A stretch of DNA of 5,082 nucleotides from Candidatus Fonsibacter lacus (lineage in GTDB: Bacteria > Pseudomonadota > Alphaproteobacteria > Pelagibacterales > Pelagibacteraceae), in contig RGRP01000063.1 of the NCBI GenBank assembly GCA_010021145.1, positions 1-5,082 of the forward strand, read 5' to 3'. The translations under genes were made by a program, and so were the position numbers. Below are positions 1-5,082 of the stretch, piece after piece. Positions within the stretch are counted from its first letter, which is position 1, and the number at the start of each line of letters is the position of its first letter. The notes beneath the pieces were generated by a model. It saw nothing but the letters and a program-made list of their open reading frames with translations, was not told the origin of the DNA and did no database searches.

Positions 1-210
1 TCCTGCACCATTTGGACCTATTAGCGCTCTTATTTCATGCTCTAAAACGTTAAAAGAAATATTAGTAATAGCTTTAACGCCTCCAAAACTTAGAGAAATA
101 TTTTTAACTTCTAATATAGGTTTTCCAATTTTAAATTTTCTACCTTGTGTCATAGCTATTTTTTTTCTTTTTTTAATAATTTTTTTCTTAACTTTCTTCC
201 TTGTTGCCAT
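1..210 (-). CDS. LivG-like ABC transporter ATP-binding protein, N-terminal fragment (runs off left edge)
   Basis: The first 70 codons of a cytoplasmic ATPase subunit of a branched-chain-amino-acid-type (HAAT) ABC importer. Residues 31-55 (PILEVKNISLSFGGV... then ITNISF) form the usual first strands of an ABC nucleotide-binding domain. Residues 57-70 (EHEIRALIGPNGAG) lead into the Walker A loop, cut at its lysine by the window edge. The SFGGVKA and EHEIRA(L/I)IGPNGAG wording is typical of LivG-type subunits in alphaproteobacterial clusters that also carry an acyl-CoA ligase (family knowledge, recalled). The ATG at 210 overlaps the last base of the upstream livF-like stop codon (TAATG), which supports this start and suggests translational coupling. 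An odd feature is the N-terminus: 11 of the first 19 residues are Lys or Arg. An in-frame ATG at 153 (Met20) would remove that stretch, but neither start has a strong Shine-Dalgarno sequence. The rest of the gene is outside the window. Confidence 0.9.
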   Translation of the reverse strand, partial: MATRKKVKKKIIKKRKKIAMTQGRKFKIGKPILEVKNISLSFGGVKAITNISFNVLEHEIRALIGPNGAG

Positions 211-1019
211 TATTTATTTTTTTTCTCACTATCCTTAATTGCGTCTCTAAAATTCAATCTTTTTCCTTTTGAAATTCCTAAATACAGTTCTTTTACCTTA
301 TTATCTCCTAATAAACTTTTTGCTGATCCTTCTAACATTACTTTTCCAGTTTCAATAATATATCCATAGTCTGAATTCTTAAGAGCGATATTTGTATTTT
401 GTTCAGCTAGCAAAATACTAACTCCTTCTTTTTCATTTAACATTTTTACAATATTAAATATTTCAGCAACTAATTGAGGTGCTAGACCCATAGATGGTTC
501 GTCTAGTAAAAGCATTTTAGGCTTTGTCATCATTGCTCTTGCCACCGCAACCATTTGCTGCTCCCCTCCTGACGTAAATCCAGCTTGGCTTTTTCTTCTT
601 TCTTTAAGTCTTTTGAAATAACTGTAAATTTTTTCAAGTTCTTGATTTAAATCGCCTCTTGATAATTTTCTTGAATATGCACCGGCAATAATATTTTCTT
701 CAACAGTTAAATGTCCAAAACATCTTCTGCCCTCAAGAACTTGCACCATTCCAAGTCCAACCATTTCTGAAGGAGTTTGATCTTTAATTTCTTTACCGTC
801 GTAATTAATTGTTCCTTTTGTAACTTTGCCTCTTTCAGAAGCAAGCATTGTTGATATTGATTTTAGAGTTGTGCTTTTTCCTGCTCCATTAGCTCCTAGT
901 AGAGCTACAATTTTTCCACGTGGGACATTTAGAGAAACATTATGAAGTGCTAAAATTACATTATCGTAAACTACTTCGATATTTTTAACCTCTAATATGT
1001 TCTTAGAATCTTTCCCCAT
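210..1019 (-). CDS. livF: LivF-like ABC transporter ATP-binding protein
   Basis: Cytoplasmic ATPase that powers a HAAT-type importer by ATP hydrolysis, probably paired with the livG-like protein encoded next. The 269-residue protein has Walker A at 42-50 (GANGAGKST), the Q-loop at Gln93 within VQVLEGRR, the signature SGGEQQ at 150-155 and Walker B LLLDEP at 170-175 with catalytic Glu174. Gln207 (LAEQN) stands where many ABC proteins have the H-loop His, which is normal for LivF. Typical LivF proteins are about 235-240 residues; this one has a basic tail after LYLGISKG that includes a NFRDAIKD stretch. A similar tail, with wording like SFRDVKHY, occurs in LivF-type subunits of acyl-CoA-ligase-linked clusters (recalled, not searched). 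The ATG at 1019 lacks an obvious Shine-Dalgarno sequence. The gene follows the binding-protein gene after a 114-base spacer holding a stem-loop, and its stop overlaps the next start by one base. The symbol denotes the family; the substrate is not proven. Confidence 0.93.
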   Translation of the reverse strand: MGKDSKNILEVKNIEVVYDNVILALHNVSLNVPRGKIVALLGANGAGKSTTLKSISTMLASERGKVTKGTINYDGKEIKDQTPSEMVGLGMVQVLEGRRCFGHLTVEENIIAGAYSRKLSRGDLNQELEKIYSYFKRLKERRKSQAGFTSGGEQQMVAVARAMMTKPKMLLLDEPSMGLAPQLVAEIFNIVKMLNEKEGVSILLAEQNTNIALKNSDYGYIIETGKVMLEGSAKSLLGDNKVKELYLGISKGKRLNFRDAIKDSEKKNK

Positions 1020-1059
1020 TAAAATTCTGTATTATTTTTTTTGTGCAATTTAGATATTA

Positions 1060-1114
1060 AATTTGGGGGTGTAAACTATTTTAAATATTTAAAATAATTA
1101 ACATCCCCCAAATT
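1060..1114 (-). promoter_or_regulatory. Long intercistronic stem-loop between the binding-protein and ATPase genes
   Basis: An almost complete inverted repeat. Bases 1060-1069 (AATTTGGGGG) pair perfectly with 1105-1114 (CCCCCAAATT). Base 1104 bulges, then 1070-1072 pair with 1101-1103. After A.A and C.A mismatches, the AT palindrome at 1078-1095 (ATTTTAAATATTTAAAAT) closes the hairpin. The five-G/five-C block stands out in a spacer that is otherwise nearly all A/T. Read on the minus strand, the hairpin is not followed directly by a U run, so it is not a classic intrinsic terminator. The likely role, by analogy with other ABC importer operons, is to protect the 3' end of the binding-protein mRNA or to cause partial termination, so that the binding protein is made in excess over the ATPases. 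The structure is seen; the role is inferred. A second AT-only inverted repeat (1110-1118 with 1120-1128) overlaps its edge and could compete. Confidence 0.65.
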
Positions 1115-1133
1115 AAAATTTTTAATTTAAGGA

Positions 1134-2489
1134 TTAACTACACTTTTTAGGTGTAATTTTGTTTTCCTCAGCGTACTTAGCCGCTGACTCTACGATCTGT
1201 GCTCTTATAGCAGCTGGATCATTAGGTCCTGTCCAATCCCTAACTTTTTTGAAAGCTTGAGCTTTTCCATCCCATTGCATTAAAGCAAATTTACCCGCAC
1301 CTTCATGTTGTGAACAAGAAAGAGCAAATGGAGCTAACATGCCTTCAATGCCAAGTTCTTTCATTCTAGCCTCTGTCAGGTTTATAGCTTCGTACCCGGC
1401 TCTAAACTCTTCGCTAGTAACAGCTTTTCCAACTTTATTGTGCATTTTTTGTGCATTTCTTAATGCTTCAACCCACAAAATAGAAGCACCTAAGCCTCTG
1501 TTGTAATAAGCAGTACCAACTCGATTTGGATCAGCCATATTTCCTTTTCCAGCTTTGTAAACTTTTTCCTGAATATTTTTAATTAAAGGATAATTTTTTC
1601 CAGGAAGCGCATTAGAAACAACATATGTTCCGTTAGCAGAGTCACCAGCAGGAATCATATCCTCCTCAGCTCCACCGAAAGTAACGTACATCATTTTTGT
1701 TCTTGGGAAATTTATTCTAGCAGCATTTGTCATAGCTGTTGAATTCATTCCAGAACCTGCGCCCCAAAAAGTTACCCAATCAGGTTTTTCTTGTCTGATT
1801 TGTAGCCACTGAGATTGTTGCTCTAATCCTGGAGGAGCAATAGCAATTTCTACTAATGTAAATCCCCATTCTTTAGCAAGTCTTCTCATTGTTGGAAGTG
1901 GTTCACGTCCGTAGGCGGTATCAATGTGAAGATGAACTATTTTTTTGCCCTTTAATTTTTCAGGTCCACCACCCTCAAGTTCAGCCATCCATCTTAATTT
2001 CACTGCGATTTGTGACCAATAACTACTTGCAGCATTAAATACCCAAGGCCAAACTGTGCCATCAGCAGCGTCTGTTCTTCCATATCCATACTGAGCCAAA
2101 ACAACTTTGTCCTCTGCCATACGATTAATAACTGCGTAAGCACCAGGTGTTCCAAGTGTATCGAATACTACCATCTTCTGACCGTCTTTTGTCATAAGTC
2201 TTTGATAACATTCTACTGTTTTTGCTGCGTTATATTCTGTTTCGCACTCTTGCCATGTCAGCATAACTCCATTTACACCACCAGTCGCATTGACATAGTT
2301 CATATAGTCAATTTGTGCGCCATAGTAACCTGTGCCCATTGCTGAGTAAGGACCTACACGACTACTTGGTATAGGAAAATATTGCGTCTCTTTTGTTTGC
2401 GCAAATAAATTTCCCGGCAATACTATTGATGTAAAGAAAACTGCCACGCTTAATGCAGAAGTAATTTTCTTTATGTATTTATTAACCAT
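1134..2489 (-). CDS. Periplasmic solute-binding protein of a HAAT-type ABC importer (LivK-like)
   Basis: Captures the solute in the periplasm and delivers it to the membrane complex. The 451-residue protein starts with a clear Sec signal peptide: basic KYIKK (4-8), a hydrophobic core at about 9-24 and NLFA before Gln31, so cleavage after Ala30 is likely. The rest has the two-lobed type I periplasmic-binding fold: VGPY (45-48), an N-lobe with YMNYVNATGGVNGV (62-75), and the C-lobe region around KKIVHLHIDTAYGREPLP. Cys82 and Cys94 (QECETEY, VECYQ) could form a disulfide; Cys392 and Cys450 are two more. Mature length is above the roughly 345 residues of E. coli LivK and matches the longer subfamily with an ECETEY motif, found in ligase-linked clusters (recalled). 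The ATG at 2489 is supported by AAGGGAG six bases upstream and by the signal peptide. The gene heads the importer operon under its own promoter. By eye its codons are richer in G/C than those of its neighbours, as expected for a highly expressed protein. The substrate is unknown: a branched-chain or other amino acid, or an aliphatic or aromatic carboxylate. Confidence 0.92.
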   Translation of the reverse strand: MVNKYIKKITSALSVAVFFTSIVLPGNLFAQTKETQYFPIPSSRVGPYSAMGTGYYGAQIDYMNYVNATGGVNGVMLTWQECETEYNAAKTVECYQRLMTKDGQKMVVFDTLGTPGAYAVINRMAEDKVVLAQYGYGRTDAADGTVWPWVFNAASSYWSQIAVKLRWMAELEGGGPEKLKGKKIVHLHIDTAYGREPLPTMRRLAKEWGFTLVEIAIAPPGLEQQSQWLQIRQEKPDWVTFWGAGSGMNSTAMTNAARINFPRTKMMYVTFGGAEEDMIPAGDSANGTYVVSNALPGKNYPLIKNIQEKVYKAGKGNMADPNRVGTAYYNRGLGASILWVEALRNAQKMHNKVGKAVTSEEFRAGYEAINLTEARMKELGIEGMLAPFALSCSQHEGAGKFALMQWDGKAQAFKKVRDWTGPNDPAAIRAQIVESAAKYAEENKITPKKCS

Positions 2490-2495
2490 TAATTG

Positions 2496-2502
2496 CTCCC
2501 TT
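2496..2502 (-). promoter_or_regulatory. Shine-Dalgarno site of the binding-protein gene
   Basis: The minus strand reads AAGGGAG, then six bases (CAATTA), then the ATG at 2489. It is the only strong ribosome-binding site in the window; the livF-like, livG-like and HPP starts have none. It fixes the start of the binding-protein gene and fits strong translation of that product. Confidence 0.75.
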
Positions 2503-2521
2503 ATTTTTTGATTTATTAAAA

Positions 2522-2549
2522 ATTATAACTGTAAAAAATCTATATACAA
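2522..2549 (-). promoter_or_regulatory. Candidate sigma70 promoter of the binding-protein/ABC importer operon
   Basis: On the minus strand a perfect -10 hexamer TATAAT (2527-2522) lies 16 bases after TTGTAT (2549-2544), which matches four of six bases of the -35 consensus. Transcription would begin near 2514-2516, leaving a leader of about 25 bases that contains the Shine-Dalgarno site. In such AT-rich DNA a TATAAT can arise by chance; the spacing, the position in a divergent spacer and the short leader support the call. Confidence 0.5.
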
Positions 2550-2668
2550 ATAATTAATGGGCAGCATAAATAATAAAATATTAGGAAACTTTGATCTGTT
2601 TACAACTTTTAAGAGAAGCAATTAATTAATCAAGGCTATTTTGAATTTATGATAATAATTTATAAAAA

Positions 2669-3163
2669 ATGATTAATTTAATAAAAGAAAATTTTAAAAA
2701 AGCGTTAATTGCAAAAATATTTTCAATCATCACAATCGGCACTCTCTCATTTTTAAGTTTTAAAACTCAGTATGGTTTATTTCTTGTTGGCTCTTTTGGA
2801 GCATCCATGGTCTTAGTTTTTGGTTATCCTGAAAGCCCTTTTTCTCAGCCAAAAAACGTATTTTTTGGTCATTTTATTACTTCATTAGTTGGCGTATTAG
2901 CTTTAAATTTTTTTACCATAGAGCAGCACTATTTATTTTTACAGATTTCTGTCGCAGTGGGACTTGGAATATTTCTAATGATATTATTAGGAGTTACACA
3001 CCCTCCGGCTGGCGGTAATCCAATATTTATAATTCTTGGTGGAGCAACTTATCAATTTTTAATAAACCCAATTATTTTAGGATCAATAATAATTATAATT
3101 TATGCAATTATCTTAAATAGATTTATTTTAAAAAAAAATTACCCAACTAACTGGGTAAAATAA
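2669..3163 (+). CDS. HPP-family integral membrane protein (possible nitrite or small-anion transporter)
   Basis: A 164-residue, very hydrophobic inner-membrane protein. It carries the family's landmark blocks in order: GSFGAS (41-46), PESPFSQPKN with GH (54-68), and HPPAGGNP (111-118), from which the HPP family takes its name. Membrane segments are likely at about 12-30, 36-52, 66-83, 88-109 and 133-151, with the HPP loop and a short hydrophobic stretch (119-131) between the last two. The N-terminus has several lysines (IKENFKKALIAK), suggesting it lies in the cytoplasm. Cyanobacterial and chloroplast members have been shown to move nitrite across membranes; the substrate of most bacterial members is unknown, so the role here is inference. 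The start at 2669 is the first possible one, since an in-frame TAA sits at 2663-2665, and no Shine-Dalgarno sequence precedes it. The gene is transcribed alone: divergent from the ABC operon and converging on the formate dehydrogenase gene, ending 20 bases from it. No nitrite or nitrate reductase gene is in view. Confidence 0.88.
   Translation: MINLIKENFKKALIAKIFSIITIGTLSFLSFKTQYGLFLVGSFGASMVLVFGYPESPFSQPKNVFFGHFITSLVGVLALNFFTIEQHYLFLQISVAVGLGIFLMILLGVTHPPAGGNPIFIILGGATYQFLINPIILGSIIIIIYAIILNRFILKKNYPTNWVK
3130..3158 (-). terminator. Rho-independent terminator of the formate dehydrogenase transcript, inside the HPP gene
   Basis: On the minus strand a 7-bp stem TTACCCA/TGGGTAA with loop GTTAGT (3158-3139) is followed immediately by nine T residues (3138-3130). 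This is the standard intrinsic terminator layout, 25 bases after the stop codon that ends at 3184. A weaker stem-loop just before it (3174-3159, AATAAC/GTTATT with a four-base loop) may add to it. The main stem is made of codons 158-163 of the convergent HPP gene, so the terminator and that gene's C-terminal codons occupy the same bases. On the plus strand the hairpin is followed by A-rich sequence, so it should not terminate HPP transcription efficiently. Confidence 0.75.
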
Positions 3164-3183
3164 CTCTAGTTATTGATTTAAGA

Positions 3184-5082
3184 TTATTTAACTTGAACTT
3201 GATATTCGTTTTCTTTTTCTTTTGGCTCAAAACGATTTGAAATTTTCTTAACTTCTACTGAAGAAACTTTATATTCTGCGCACATAGTTTCTTCATCTTT
3301 TCCGTGACCAGTCACCATATTAACCATGTGTTCTGGGAAGTGAAAAGTTGTAAAAACAACACCTTGTTTAACTTTATCTGTCACTTCTACTTTTAGATCC
3401 ACTTTACCTCTTCCAGAAAATAATCTTCCAAAATCTCCTGTGATTAAATCTCTTTCTGCTGCATCTTTTGGATGAATTAAAAGAATATCTTCATCCATAA
3501 TATCAATGTTATTTGTTCTTCTTGTCATTGTTCCGCAATTATAATGTTGTAACGCACGACTTGTAGTTAGTATCAAAGGATATTCTTTTTGATTAGCTGT
3601 AATCTCTGCGGACTCTTTCCAGTCAAAGTTTTTAAGTCGACCTTTTCCAAATTTGAAAGTTTGGGTATGTAAAATTTTAGTATCCGTTCCATCTTCTTGA
3701 ACAGGCCATTGTAAACCAAATTTACCAAGTCTTTCTCTAGTAACTCCTTTGAAGAAAGGAACTATATCTGCAATTTCTTTTAACACTTCATCTGCATCAT
3801 AGTTTGGTTGGTTAAATCCTAATTTTTGCATCATTTGTGTAACAATAACTGCATCTGTTTTAGTTCCTGGTAAAGGCGGTACTGCTCTGTTCACTCTTTG
3901 AATTCTTCTTTCCGTATTAGTAAAGGTTCCATCTTTTTCTAAGAATGTAGTTCCTGGCAATACTACGGTTGCAAGTTTTGCAGTTTCGCTCATGAATATT
4001 TCTTGAACAACTAAAAATTCTAATGACTCCATAGCTTCAATTACATGCGAACTATTAGGATCTGTTTGAACAATATCTTCACCTATAATCCAAACGGCTT
4101 TTAATTCTTTTTTAATTGCGGCCTCAAACATTTCAGGAATTTTTAAACCTGGTTTAGTTGGATGGGTAACTCCATATTTTTCACTGTAGAATTTTTGATT
4201 TTTTTCATCAGCTACATTAAAATATCCAGCGCCTTGATGTGGTTGACATCCCATATCAGCTGCTCCTTGAACGTTATTTTGTCCTCTAAGAGGATTTACT
4301 CCAACACCTTTTCTTCCAATATTTCCGGTGATCATTGCAAGATCTGCAATTAACATTACTGTTTTTGAACCCTGTTCATGTTCAGTAACCCCTAAACCAT
4401 GAAACTCCATTGAATTTTTTGCAGTAGCATAAGCAATGGCTGCTTCTTTAACTAATTGTTTATCTACTCCAGCAATTTTTGCTAGTTCGTCAACGTCTTG
4501 TCTTTCTATTTCTTTAATGAAATTTTCAAAACCTTCAGTTCTATCTCTTACAAAATCTACATTATATAATTTCTCTTTAAGTATGAAATGAAGCATCATG
4601 TTTAGAACAGCAACGTTCGTTCCTGGTTTTAATTTAATGTGATAATCCGCAAGTTTAGCAAGTTCTGTAGTAACAGGATCCAAAACAATTAATTTTTTAC
4701 CCTTCATGACTTGTTGTTTAATTTTAGCTCCAGTGACTGGGTGGGCATTTGTAGGATTTGCTCCGATCACTAAAAATAAATCTGCGTGATAAATATCTTC
4801 TGTAGAGTTCGTAGCGGCTCCCGTTCCAAATGTTTGTTGCATACCCCAAGCAGTTGGTGAATGACAAATTCTAGCACAACAATCCACACTGTTTGTACCG
4901 ATTACGGCTCTAATCATTTTTTGGAATAAATAATTTTCTTCATTAGTACATCTTGCAGAAGAGATACCTGCAATTGCATCTGGACCGTGATCTTTAATAA
5001 TTCGATTTAATTCTTTTTTAATAAAATCATAAGCTTCGTCCCAAGAAGCAGGTTCAAATTTTCCATTTCTTTTTATTAATGG
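3184..5082 (-). CDS. fdhF: Formate dehydrogenase alpha (catalytic Mo/bis-MGD) subunit, partial, N-terminus off right edge
   Basis: Oxidises formate to CO2 at a molybdenum bis-molybdopterin guanine dinucleotide centre. The reading frame is open to position 5082 (632 codons visible), so the ATG at 4917 is internal. Upstream of it, SARCTNEENYLFQK is a hallmark of this family. The Mo ligand is Cys73 of the visible part (codon 4866-4864) in CARICHSP, followed by the catalytic His74. Arg266 in NPLRGQNNVQGAADMG (codon 4287-4285) is 193 residues from the Cys, exactly the U140-R333 distance of E. coli FdhF. The C-terminal dinucleotide-binding domain spans about 501-610, with GTMTRR (517-522) and AEYKVSSVEV near its end. 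The Fe-S part is outside the window, so a short FdhF-like form (about 700 residues) and a long FdsA/FdhA-like form (over 900, NAD-linked) cannot be told apart; fdsA is an alternative symbol. No fdsC- or fdsD-like gene follows: the next gene is the convergent HPP gene, with a terminator between. Confidence 0.95.
   Translation of the reverse strand, partial: PLIKRNGKFEPASWDEAYDFIKKELNRIIKDHGPDAIAGISSARCTNEENYLFQKMIRAVIGTNSVDCCARICHSPTAWGMQQTFGTGAATNSTEDIYHADLFLVIGANPTNAHPVTGAKIKQQVMKGKKLIVLDPVTTELAKLADYHIKLKPGTNVAVLNMMLHFILKEKLYNVDFVRDRTEGFENFIKEIERQDVDELAKIAGVDKQLVKEAAIAYATAKNSMEFHGLGVTEHEQGSKTVMLIADLAMITGNIGRKGVGVNPLRGQNNVQGAADMGCQPHQGAGYFNVADEKNQKFYSEKYGVTHPTKPGLKIPEMFEAAIKKELKAVWIIGEDIVQTDPNSSHVIEAMESLEFLVVQEIFMSETAKLATVVLPGTTFLEKDGTFTNTERRIQRVNRAVPPLPGTKTDAVIVTQMMQKLGFNQPNYDADEVLKEIADIVPFFKGVTRERLGKFGLQWPVQEDGTDTKILHTQTFKFGKGRLKNFDWKESAEITANQKEYPLILTTSRALQHYNCGTMTRRTNNIDIMDEDILLIHPKDAAERDLITGDFGRLFSGRGKVDLKVEVTDKVKQGVVFTTFHFPEHMVNMVTGHGKDEETMCAEYKVSSVEVKKISNRFEPKEKENEYQVQVK

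Noticed and set aside
145..369. Plus-strand 74-codon open frame rich in Phe, Leu and Ser
   Set aside because: It lies opposite the well-supported livF-like and livG-like genes; the Phe/Ser-rich translation is the complement of Lys-rich coding sequence.
2591..2605. FNR/CRP-like dyad TTGATCTGTTTACAA
   Set aside because: Only the outer TTG/CAA bases are symmetric and the spacing is five rather than the four bases of an FNR box, so it does not match well enough to call.
2557..2625. 22-codon plus-strand open frame in the divergent spacer (MGSINNKILG...)
   Set aside because: It has no ribosome-binding site, is not recognisable, and short open frames occur by chance; it also lies just upstream of the candidate minus-strand promoter.
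2490..2668. Possible riboswitch or small RNA in the divergent spacer
   Set aside because: I could not fit the sequence to a known riboswitch core, and the likely leader of the binding-protein mRNA is only about 25 bases, too short for one.
3159..3174. AATAAC/GTTATT stem-loop over the HPP stop codon as a terminator for the HPP transcript
   Set aside because: The stem is short and AT-rich, with no clear U run after it on the plus strand; at most it assists the minus-strand terminator.
4162..4353. Plus-strand 63-codon open frame
   Set aside because: It is entirely antisense to the conserved core of the formate dehydrogenase gene, including the NPLRGQNNVQGA motif, with no family resemblance of its own.
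4864..4866. Possible selenocysteine codon at the Mo ligand of formate dehydrogenase
   Set aside because: The codon is TGT (cysteine), not TGA, so no selenocysteine insertion element is needed.

Overview
The window comes from a compact, very AT-rich bacterial genome. Intergenic spacers are short, A/T homopolymer runs are common, and codons favour A/T strongly. The protein family members look alphaproteobacterial, which fits a streamlined marine lineage such as SAR11 (Pelagibacterales) or a neighbour. That taxonomic call is inference from composition and gene content; there is no rRNA or other marker here.

Left part (1-2489, all minus strand): three genes of a branched-chain-amino-acid-type (HAAT/Liv) ABC importer, read right to left. 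They are a secreted solute-binding protein (livK-like, 1134-2489), one ATPase (livF-like, 210-1019) and the N-terminal 70 residues of a second ATPase (livG-like, 1-210), whose Walker A motif is cut by the window edge. The two ATPase genes share one base (TAATG), so they are probably translationally coupled. A long stem-loop fills the spacer between the binding-protein gene and the first ATPase gene, a common arrangement for keeping binding-protein mRNA in excess. Details of all three proteins resemble the Liv subfamily often linked in alphaproteobacteria to an acyl-CoA ligase, so a carboxylic acid is as likely a substrate as an amino acid. The permeases are not in view and presumably lie beyond position 1.

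Middle (2490-3163): a 179-base divergent spacer carries a plausible sigma70 promoter and a good Shine-Dalgarno site for the binding-protein gene. A plus-strand gene for a small HPP-family membrane protein (2669-3163) follows; some members of that family transport nitrite.

Right part (3184-5082, minus strand): a large 3' portion (632 codons) of a molybdenum formate dehydrogenase catalytic subunit that continues past the right edge. Its Mo ligand is cysteine, not selenocysteine. It converges on the HPP gene with a 20-base gap, and its apparent intrinsic terminator lies inside the last codons of the HPP gene.

Together the window suggests uptake of small organic solutes and formate oxidation for energy or reductant. 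I found no CRISPR array, tRNA, rRNA, mobile element or clearly novel system; the most interesting points are regulatory architecture and substrate ambiguity.
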